Source: Psococerastis gibbosa (lineage: Eukaryota > Arthropoda > Insecta > Psocodea > Psocidae). From it: a DNA stretch of 64,000 nucleotides. This document shows, piece by piece, positions 9,650 to 20,600 of this stretch. Both the position numbers and the translations under genes were made by a program. Positions within the stretch are counted from its first letter, which is position 1, and the number at the start of each line of letters is the position of its first letter. Below the pieces are notes generated by a model. It did not search any database and was not told where the DNA came from. It saw only the letters and a program-made list of their open reading frames with translations. The stretch spans positions 43,187,039-43,251,038 of the forward strand of contig OZ020487.1 in the NCBI GenBank assembly GCA_963971405.1, read 5' to 3'.

Positions 9650-10445
9650 CTATAGGCAGCTCGCGGGCGTCGGCCTCATGGTAGACAGATCTATGACAAA
9701 TTTTATAATGAAATCATATTTTATGAAATCTTCAAAAGGCTATTTTGGTAGCAGTGGACCCGGAAATTAATTAATAATTAAAAGTCAAAAAACCGACAGC
9801 CCTTTGTTAACAACAATTTTTGGAACGATTTAACTTAAATTTCATCGTGTATAACTTTTTTTTTAAAATCATAATCACTATCTTAATGTTTAAGTACTCC
9901 CCCCCCCCCCTTCCCGAATCTTTTGGTAACGTATACGCCTTAGAACGAGAATACTACATAAAGGCTACAAAATTCTCCCTGCCGCACTGAAAGTAGTTTT
10001 GGAGGCTAAGCTAGCTTACTATGTGGATAAAATATAGCATGATGATAATAATAATAAATAAATAGCATTCTTTAGTTGGGTTATGGTGTGATGCATTGTG
10101 GAGGAATACCTATATTATAGGGGTCAGCATTTAGTTGCCACATTGATTGCTCTATTGGTTTCTGCCTATTTCTATTTATTGACTTCCCATGTGAAAATAA
10201 AACACATACGGTACCTACCATCACAACGAAGCTAGGGCCATTACACTTCTCAAATAGCTGGTTAATTAAGTAATTGTTGTTTATACTGTGTAATAGGCGG
10301 ACAAAGTGCGTGAGGCTGTCAAAGCACCCAATATTTCTGTTATTCTGAGATAATCAGTTTAGTGTGGCAAGCTTAATGTATGCATGCGGCATAGGTTATA
10401 AATGAATTGAGAGCTCTGAGAAATGCTAAGTTCCCAAAATTGATT
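9650..10445. other. Unassigned flank
   Basis: No gene or RNA was recognised; a C run sits near 9,900-9,910. Confidence 0.4.
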
Positions 10446-10453
10446 GGCTACAC

Positions 10454-10996
10454 CAGTGGTTCTTAAACTTTTTTGGAGGCTGTGCCCTTTTTTATTTAGT
10501 AAGCGGTGCCCAGCATGGCCCAAATGCATATTCAATATTGTACTTGTAGGTCTATATACAAACAAATCCTACCGACCCTACCTTTTTGGACCTGTCCTAA
10601 ATACCTGTAACACGCAGCTTTTAAATGACTGTTCTTAGTGTCCTTAGCGCAGGAGCCAGAGGGTTCCGGAGATATGAAGGGGGCCAGTGGGTCCCCCTCG
10701 GGGGAGAGACCTGAAATAGTTTGATTTTACGCATTTTGATGGCAACAATAACATTATCTTACAGGATAATGTCATAATTCCCCCCCCCCCCCCCGGGTGA
10801 ATATGTTGAAAAATAGGGCTAAAATAGTGGGGTTTTGAGTGCAGTAACACTTTGATTTTAGAGGCAAAGATTAACAGAAAAAAAATACTTTTATATTTTT
10901 AAATGATCGTTTATTTATGTTTTACCTATAGTCTAAATTGAAAAATGGAATTAAATTCGTCCCATGGCGCCGCGGTGCACAGTTTGGGAACCACTG
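10454..10996. mobile_element. Non-autonomous hAT element
   Basis: Terminal inverted repeats CAGTGGTTCTTAAACTT and AGTTTGGGAACCACTG are of hAT type. The flanks are GGCTACAC (10,446-10,453) and GGCTACGC (10,997-11,004), an 8-bp target duplication with one difference, as known for hAT. The 543-bp interior has no transposase. It contains a segment at about 10,680-10,740 related to the GGGGGAGAC units at 18.8-19.5 kb and a C run near 10,780-10,794. Confidence 0.8.
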
Positions 10997-11283
10997 GGCT
11001 ACGCTGTCAGTGAGGCTCTACAAAGACATACAATGACAATGACATAATGATGACTACCTAAGACTGTTTATTTGACTTACTTTATACTTTCGTATGCGTG
11101 TTGATTGAATTTTTTTTATAAATAATAAATAAGCACTTTGCTCTTCTGGATGTGGCCGAAGGGCTCAAGGGTCAGTATAGACCGGGCAGGTCAGCTGGGT
11201 TGCTTCACTTATCTAAGACGAAAATATGTATCTATATTGTTTTGTGGTTTAGGACATAGTTATACTATTGTTGATCCTTTCAG

Positions 11284-11618
11284 CCGGGATCCCAACAGGA
11301 GGCTGACTGCGGACGGGCGGAGAGCGCACTATGGTTTCCACTCAGGGTGAGATTCGCGTGGGTCCCGGGCACCAGGCCCGCCTGCCCGACTACAGGCCCG
11401 GTCTCACGGATGAGGACACCCCGCCCGACCCAGAGTTCAGTCGGGACCGGGAAGAGATCAAGTGGGTGCCGGCGCAGACCCTCGACGGTGATCTGCTTAT
11501 GTTCCTGCGCGCCGCACGCTCCATGGCGGCGTTCGCGGGCATGTGCGACGGAGGTAGTCCCGATGACGGGTGTCTCGCCGCTTCCAAGGATGATACAACA
11601 ATCAATGCTCTCGACACT
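11284..11618 (+). CDS. Gug: Exon 1: start and ELM2 domain, first part
   Basis: Acceptor TTTCAG at 11,278-11,283, donor GTAAGT at 11,619. From ATG 11,331 it reads [20 protein letters not shown], and it later contains [20 protein letters not shown], the hallmark ELM2 stretch of RERE. In the ELM2 frame a TGA lies 30 nt before the ATG. In another frame the exon begins RDPNRRL, like the end of the BAH domain (…YNPETRRL) that directly precedes STQGEIRV in human RERE. So either this is a BAH-less start exon, or the two frames were once joined. Confidence 0.9.
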
Positions 11619-14600
11619 GTAAGTATGATGTCGCTAGTTGCTTTCCAATTTATACGTAGTATAAGGAAAGCTTTGTGATGGTCGAAATTTTCGATTCCGA
11701 GATTTCACGTTTTGAGGTCCCAGGAACCCAAAAAAGTGGTTTTTACAAAATGTCTGTCTGTCGGTCGGTCTGTCTGTTCGTCGATTTCCGGGCAAACTAC
11801 TCAGTGGATTTGAGTGAAATTTGGCATGTAGGTTCACAAAAATCATACCTCGGGACCATTTTTTTTTTTTTGGGCTAACTCAATTTGGGGGGGGATTTAT
11901 TTTCAAAAAACTCCAAAAAAACGTCTAAAAAAATTATTTCTCAAAAACGGCTCCAACGATTTCTTTTAAATTCTCGTAGATTGTAGTCGTTATTAATGTT
12001 GACAAAATGCGGGGGGTCGCTTGCCCCTTGATAGTTTGCTTCTGGGGGTAAAAAAATAAAAATAACTAAATTTTAATGAAAAAATGACTAAAAAATGCGA
12101 AACCTTTCTATCGATGATTTCTACCTTCAAGCATGTTTTAGGTGTTAAATTGAGTAACGAAACCGGATAGGTTGCTTTCCCAAAAAAATATTTGGTTTTG
12201 CCCAAAAAATTATTTTTTGAAAAAAATGATAGAAAATTCGCGCTCAAATGCATTGCATGCCCTGCCATTATTGCTGTGTGGTAATTAATGTGTTTGTTTG
12301 ACCTATCGAGAATTTACCTCACTTCCAGTGACGTCAGGTGGACAACCGCCCCCCCCCCCCCCCCGAGATATCGGAAATTTAACCATAGGAAAAATATTTG
12401 CCATAAAATTACTAATTTTCTCTATCTAATAATTATGATAAATTGGAAAGCATGTTCGAGTGAACTCGGACCGGTTCTTTGTAATTTAATTACTTACGTA
12501 CTTCGTGTGTCCAGCGATATGCTGTAACAAGTTTTCAATATTGGACAGCTTGGACTGCCCTGTTATTCGCCTTAAACAGATCGTCGGGGGCGTGGCAGCT
12601 TCGGTAGAGGCAGTTGCAGGTGAAGGCTTCTCTAATCTCAAAGGAATAGGAATAGAGGTAGAAAACTGAACTACGACATAGGAGGGAATCGCTCAGCTCT
12701 ACTATGCGGCACGACGCCAAATGGCCTACCAGCCAAGGACGGGCGTTGGCTGAAGAAGTAGAACTTCTTCATGTCTTCGAATTATAAGGGGGTATCTTAT
12801 ACCTACGCCACTGTTGACCTCGTTTTCCAGTTCCTTATACTGTACATAGTGTGTATATTCTGATTTTAAAGGATTTTAGCCTAAATAATAATTTCAGTAA
12901 ATAGTAAATCCCTTTATACAATATTCTAATAATAAAAGGCTTGCCGGCTACCGATGGGCAACGAAACACATAAATAAATAAAATTATTGTTACTTAATTG
13001 CCTACTAATAAAAAATCCAGTCGCCTTCGTGCTCCTATTTCCCTAACCTACTCCAAGTTACTACCTCGGTTGCCTATAGACTGATGTCGCACTCTAAAGA
13101 ATGCCTAGGGTTGCTTATGCAGCACTGGTTAGTGGCGTAACTAGACATCAGAATACCTAATGGTAAAAATACGAGAAAGTTGGAGCTAAGGCACCACTGA
13201 CGATGATGTACCTAATACCTAGAATTGCTGCCCCATCAGTCGGACGAGCCACAGCTGCTGCTTTCGAGAGAACGAAACAAACCAAAAACAGGAAATACGG
13301 GATAACCGGCTGAATACCTGTCCTTTAATTTTAACAAATAGATCGACCCCGACGTTAGTCGTAGCAGTTCCGCGGGATTTTCAACGTTCTCGAGGGCCCT
13401 ACAGGCTGTTCCTTCAGTGTATAGTATAGTATATATACTGTAGTTTTCAGCTAGGTGATTCAGTTTCGCACGTCATATAGCTAACTCGAAAATGATGTGT
13501 AAGCCCAGTAATGTCGTCTACTTCGTCAGAGGGGCGCTTTGGGTACTCCCATTTTAGACAGCATTGCTACAATAACAGTGCTACTCTTCCCCCAATCGAC
13601 TAGGCTTGAGACACCTTTCTTATGCCTGGGTCCTACTTACTTCGCGTGTCCAGGGAGACGCAATTAATGACTACTACTACTCTTTGGCGCCAGGGCCCGT
13701 GAAGTTGCTCTCACATTGCGCCAGCCTGCGCGGTCCTGTGCTCTTCTTCGCTAGTAATCGACGCCAAGGGTCGCCAGATCCACCTCGACTTCTCACTTGG
13801 GGCACCTTGTGTAAGGCTGCTCTTGTAACCCTATTTTCTGGCATTCGTGCCCTAGCCACGTGATGCGGGCTCTCTCGATTTCGGCTACTATCGGAGACTC
13901 TCGGTATATCGCGTTGAGCTCGTCATTTCTACGACGCGCATTTAATAGGTTGTACAAAGGTGGACAGCTTTGTCGTTAGCTTCATGCAGGTCGTCAAACC
14001 TGGGTCCTCAACAACTTTGGGAGTGAGGTATTCCAACAGACTAAGTCACAGTGGTTCCCAACCAGTGACGGTCTGCGGATCTCTCAGGCCGATAATATTG
14101 TGTCGTTGCGTCCCCTTACATTTATTATTATTATTATTATTTTTTTTTTTTTTTTAGAATTCTAAGACTTGCAAGCTTACAGTATGATTTTAATGTACGA
14201 CAAAGTTAATGTGAAATTTAGGCACGCATGTTTTTTACAAGTTGTATTCTCGGCTTAGGCGCCCATTCCACATACGTCAATCGTCAATGAAAAATTGAAA
14301 AATGACGTAAATTGACGTGGTAGCAAAATTTTTAGTATGTCTTTAATGTCTGCTAAAACGTCATTTTTCAATTTTTCATTGACGATTGACGTATGTGGAA
14401 TGGGCGCCTTAATGGCAACTATTAAGTCACTGCAAACACTCAGGCGATTTCTCTGTTTATTTTTTATTATCAGTCGAGAAGTTCACTCACTCACTCACTC
14501 ACAAGCTCACTCAAAAAAGTAGTAGGAAACATCGTGAGGTAAGGCGCCCATTCCATCGACCGGCTAGGGCTATTTACAAAAACGGTGACGTGACCTCGCA

Positions 14601-17600
14601 TTGCAGAATTGACGGAAATGTTTATTTTCCTCTATGCCATAGTTAAAATTGATCAATGATCATACAGTAAAATCACAAACAAACAAACTAAAATTAAAAA
14701 ATGGCTTCATGGGATATGTTAAGTACAAACATTTTAATAGATTTCTATAAAAAGAAAAATTCTAATTTCCGTCAATGTCATTTGCATTCTGCAATGCGAG
14801 ATCGGTGGAAAAGCAAACTAAGTCTTGAATGTCTGCTACCACGTTACTGTTTTTGGAAATAGCCCTAGCTGGTCAGTGGAATGGGCGCCTAAGTCACTGC
14901 TAACACTCAGGCGATTTCTCTGTTTATTTTTTATTATCAGTAAAGTCGAGAACGCCTGCTCACTCAAAAAAGTAGTAGGAATCATCGTGAGGTAACGAAA
15001 TGCTACGTTACGAATATTCGCGTATGATTGAGCCTTTTTGCACCACAGCTCTTCCAAACGTATACCTGTTTTAAAAGAATTCCTGAAATTGCTGTCCTTC
15101 TGAAGTTACCTTCTCTTGAATACTGTCAGGCAGGTCTTCAGGTTTCAAACTAAATAAATTAAAAAATTTCCAAATAGGCCAAGTTAGAAAGGCAATAGTA
15201 CATATTTTGTAGAGGTGGGGCGTTACTTCTGTCACTGTGATTTATCACCGTGGTGACCGATGGTCACTGCAACCACCCGTTCCTACCCAAAGAAAATACT
15301 GGTGATTTGAGTCACTGTCACCGATTTAGGCTATATTTAAAATAGCTTTGTTTCTAATACTCTGATAGTCGCATCCAAGAGCAAGTAACTCGCTCAGGTT
15401 TAGCCTATGCACTAGGCAGTCTTAAGCGAAATTCCCCGAAATGCTTTCCGATCGTCTCACGTAAGCTAAACATAAGGTATGCCCGAGGCTGTCACCGTGA
15501 CTGCTCCATAACTGGCTAGCTTTCAGTTTATATATATATATATATTACTACTTCTTAAATTTCTTGGCATAACTAAACAAAAGAATAACCGACTTTAATT
15601 GTTAAGCGAAACGAATAAGTCTATGTAACTTTTATAAATCACTGTCAAGTAGGAGATGTAACAGTGACTTTTGATTACTCATACCAAGATTGCTTAGATA
15701 GCAGGAACAAAACCAGTCACTCCAGTGACAGAAATCACCAGTATTTGTATCAGTGACTGTCGAGTCACTGTCACCGGTCACTGTTGCTCCTGGAAATATC
15801 TGTCACGCCCCACCTCTTATCATTTTGGAGACATTCTCACGGACCATTTCCCAAGGTCTCGCGGACCACCGGTTGGGAACCACTGGACTAAGAGATGTGA
15901 CCCCCTTTTTAACCATCGTACTGTACTAATCTATAATTAATATTATAATACATAATTACGTACAATATTATTATTAATCATACTTACATTAATCTATTTT
16001 AATGCAGTATAGTAGATACAGATTTTTTGTATTTTTATTTTGACCGTAAGTAATTTTAATTGTTCTCTAATAAGCCTTTAAAATGTATTCTTGAAATTAC
16101 CCCAGTGATGCAAGTCTCTTTGAGTACTTAGTACTGGGATAGACTTTGTAAACTGCACAAGAAAAACTGTAATATACTATTTACTTACTTACAAAAATTT
16201 GCTAATAGCCTCTTAATAGTTTTATTTTGTAGTAATAAAGTTATTCCTGGGGGCAGAACTTAACATATCCCGAAATCCTGGGACTGAGAAAAGGCTCGAG
16301 ATTGCAATCTCTTATAGCACTCCAAGTTCCGTTCTTATCAGTTTTTTCTTTCTGATAGTTGATGGATGGTACAATACTGCCCGACCACATTTGGAATAAA
16401 CTCGGTGTTCCGGTTAGGCGTGTATTGGTCAATATTCCGTCATTTGTGATTAAAAAAAAGTTGAGATCTGTGTTTTAATGAAACTATTATGTAAATACTT
16501 AACTTATCTACATAATAGTCTCCTTAAAACAAAAATCTCAACTTTTTTTAATCACAAATGACGGAATACACGCCTTATCAATGGAAGAAAGAACGAAAAA
16601 AAAATGACTTTATTTTCCATATGACGAATTTTGGGCCTTTCGGCCCACTCTAACAACTAAACCAGCTTATTAAAATAAATAAATAAAAATAAATATTGAC
16701 TTTTTGTTCTATTACTAAGCCAACCTAGTGGAGTTAGGGCTATAAAGCCCTCTCTTACACTCAACTGGGAAGACTCGGGACCGCGTGCTTTACATGCCCT
16801 CCGAAGCATGGGCAGAAACTTTCGGGGTGAAAGTTGGAGTCTGTACCACTACTCTACATGCCCTGACTATTAAAACAAAGTGTTCCAAATGTCATCCTAT
16901 CGTGGTCGAGTAGTATGCACGTTTTCTATTTTAGCGATTAAATTGAATAACCCTTGCATTGCGTGCCTGAAATATTGGTGAAATTTGAATTTTTGTTACT
17001 ATCTAACCCCCAATGGTCACCTGCAATTGAATTTGCAGACCCGTTGTATCACCTGGAGCGCGCCCACCCACGTGCGTATATAATCCTACTGCATCCCTCC
17101 CTCTGCATTGTAGTTCGTCTACACAGTACAGTGTACACTAACAGTTCTGCATAGTCGTGTCATTCAGCAATATTGTCAACGTGGTTATATTTTTTCTTCG
17201 GAGTTCTGAGCGCGTGGACTCGTGGAGAAGATACTATATAATATATCAAATAAAAACCGATTAAATTGAATGACCACTGCACTCGTGTGAAATTTGGCGA
17301 AATTTAAATTTTTGCTGCGTGCGATTCCCAACGGAGCTGCCAGATTCAGTGAAGTTCAAAACCGGACCAGACGCAAAATGTAATTTTAATTTTGTCAATT
17401 TTTTTTTCTTTAACTCCAATTTTACCAAGTTTAATTTGAATTTACTAGGGGTATTCACAGTGTTTGGTAGAAAAGGGAAATAGCTCAGCGTGAGGGTTTC
17501 TCTGTCAACCATAGAAATCGAAAAACCTAACCTAACTTACCTTCAAAGTTCCTTATGAGTTATGAACATCTGCTGTAGTCCACCTCTTGCCGCATGTTTC

Positions 17601-20600
17601 CTTTTGTTGTTGTTTTTTTTATAAATTTCTGTCGCAGCGCTCGTTTTTTAAATTAAATAAAAATTCAAAACAACAAATATGGCCGTGTTCGATTTCCCAT
17701 ATGCAGTTCCCCAAAGTAGGAAACGTAGAGATACATGTTTCCATGGTATTTGGCATTATTTTTCTACGTAGAAAAACTGAAGTTCTATTTTTCGCTATTC
17801 CCTCAGTAGTCAGTTTCCTACTTTCCCTTAGGGTAAACCAAACGCAGTGAATACCCCTACTGCAAAAAATACAAGTTCAATTTTTCTTTCTAATCAATTT
17901 GGCGCTAAATTCAAAATTGTGAAGTTAATGAAAAATGGAAAGAACATATTTTCTATTATGCGGTATTAATTGTTAACTAATTTAGTACTGCATTTTATTC
18001 TTTTTTGGGTAACCCCGGCGAAACCCGGACATATGCCAGTCCTGGACCCATGGTCACCTGTAACCCCAACGAAATAAAATAGAATTCGAAGACCCGTTAT
18101 ATCTCCTGGGGCGCGCCCACCCACATACGTCTCATGGGAGATGAAAGCCTAAAAAAATCTCAAAATGCAACAACATAGGCCATGAGCAGGGTTGCCGTTT
18201 TGCGTGAAAAATCACGAAATGCGTGTATTTTCAGAGCTTGCGTGATGTGCGTGTAAAGTGCGTGTATTTTAGACAAAATTGATTTTATAATTAAATAAAA
18301 ATATTGAAATTTAAACCAATAAAATAATAAAAAAATTAAAACCATGGAAAAATGAAAACTTTAAAAAAAAAAAAATGCCGAAAAATGCTGTTTACCTTAC
18401 CTGATCTAGGACCACAGACCACAAGTGCCAAGACCCCAACACAACTCCAAAAATCATATTCCAAATCTACTCGGCCGGCGGGCGGCCATTGTGATTTGCT
18501 CATTATTTCATATTTGTCTGCCTCTGCGCCACATGGGCGCAAAATCGAAAAAGATAACAAACATGCATATTATAGAACAAAGAAATGCCACGTGTGAGAG
18601 GTCTTTTTCTGATTGAAAATTAATAAAAAAAAACTACTTATTTACGAACCACAATGTCTCAAAAGAGGTTGAACTCTTTTGTTCAAGCGAATAAGGCGAC
18701 CACTTAAAGCCTTAAAACCCCAAGATTTTATAGGAAGTCAATATTTTGGGCCGAATTATTTAAAAAGTAATAACATAATAAAGTGCTCATCTGAAAAATC
18801 TAAACATTTTTGGCAAGATGCGTAAAACCCCGTATTTCAGGTCTATTGAACAAACGTCTTCTCCCGGGGGAGACCCCTGGACCCCCTCGTTTGGAATTAG
18901 CCTATGTTCATCGCCTGTAAACATCGAAACGTTACTCCTATCAAAATGCATGAAACCCCACCATTTCATGCTCATCTTTCAAGAATTTGCTCGTAATTGG
19001 ATTCATTGCCTGTAAAATCTAAGCGTTAACCTATCAAAATGCCTAAAACCCCACTGTTTCAGACCTATTTTTCAAAAAAAAAAAAAAAAATCACCCGGGG
19101 GAGACCCCCGATCCCCCTTGTATGTAGTTATATTCATCGTCCGTACAATTGAAACAATAGTCCTATCAAAATGCGTAAAACCCTTACCATTTCAGCCCTA
19201 TTTTTAAAAAAATTTCACCCGGGGGAGACCCCCGGCCCCCCTTGCTCGTAATTATATTCATTGTCTGTAAAATCATCAAAACGTAACAACTTAATAAAGT
19301 CGTTATCTACAAAATCTAAACATTTTTGGCAAGATGCGTAAAACCCCGTATTTCAGGTATTTTACAAAAATCTTCACCCGGGGGAGACCCCCAGACTCAC
19401 TCGTTCGTATGTAGCCTATCTACATCGCCTGTAAAAATCGAAACATTACTCCTATCAAATTGCGTAAAACCCCATCATTTCAGGCTTATTTTTCAAAAAT
19501 TTTGACCCGGGCCCCCCTTGCTTGTATTTATATTCATTACGACCCTTGGGGGGCCCCGGTTCACGTCTCCCGAACCCCCGGGCCCCTGTGCGACGGACAG
19601 TAATTTCATTAATTTAAATGCTGCGAAAGTCCTTGAGAACGGTTTTCCCCTTATTCTACACTATCATGAAAATGGGGGGGGGGGGCAAATTAAACACCGC
19701 CACCCTCGAAAAACTATCGTTACGCCACTGGAAGTAAGAAAAATAATTCACACAGATTTTTCAGCCCCACTACAAGCTAAGCATAGAAGTTGTTAGATAA
19801 AATTAGCAAAACAAATGACATATTTTTTAGTTACCATATTAAAAAATTTAATATAAATTATATATTATATGTATATATTATATTAATATGCATATATATT
19901 AGCCGATTAGTTGCTTGCGTGATATGTCGTGAATTTTGAACGTCAGTGGCGTGATATTTCATATGACACGTCCGGCAACACTGGCCATGAGGTGTATTTT
20001 TTTTTTTTGCGTACAGTTTTCCCTCTTTGTCTGCATACTCATGCAATATTGCCAACTTACTTAGTTGTGTTTCTACTTTCTTCCGAGCTCCGGTGTACTC
20101 GTGCCTCGTGGAGAAGAGACTGGTTTTGTGAAAGTGAAAGTTTGTGGTTCAAATTCTAATTCCTTTATTTATCAATAAGTAATAAGTAAATAATAAGTAA
20201 GGACCCCCTCCCCCGAAATCAAAACTTGGGCTCGGATTTTTATTTTCTCTTCTCTTGATTTTCTTTTCCGAATTATTGACCCCCGGGGGTGCGACCAGGG
20301 AAATACAACTAACACATAGTTTATTGGAATATTTTTTATTGAGGGCCAGTAGTTGCCCCCCCCCCCCCCCCCGTGATTAATTTTGCTGACGGGGGCCGTA
20401 GTTCATTAGTGTCTATGGCATTAATAAATAAAGACCTAGCATGGGAACCTATCAAACAAAATATCATTCCAAATGGAGTATACAAATGCTAGAGATTGGA
20501 GGATTCTTAAGATAATTTATGTTAGGACTCTTCCTTGTCAATAATGGTAAAATTACAATTAATTTGACAAGGTAATTTTTAATATGTTTATTTTCTTTGG

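Larger units (their letters stand above)
14049..15885 (-). mobile_element. hAT transposon copy with transposase C-terminus, carrying nested MITEs
   Basis: Ends are CAGTGGTTCCCAACCAGTG and CCGGTTGGGAACCACTG, typical hAT inverted repeats. The flanks GACTAAGT (14,039-14,046, two bases off the end) and GACTAAGA (15,886-15,893) look like an 8-bp target duplication. On the minus strand at about 14,893-15,057 a reading contains [20 protein letters not shown], the C-terminal dimerisation region of hAT transposases (…EAGFS.L…K…RN.L). The rest of the transposase is not recognisable, so it is decayed. Two GGCGCC-type MITEs (14,258-14,408; 14,543-14,889) inserted later. Confidence 0.75.

Noticed and set aside
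11347-11622. Alternative frames of exon 1 as separate proteins
   Set aside because: They are high-GC shadows of the ELM2-coding frame.
14485-14515. A CACT-rich microsatellite as a functional site
   Set aside because: It is a short simple repeat in a decayed transposon and is absent from the duplicated copy nearby.
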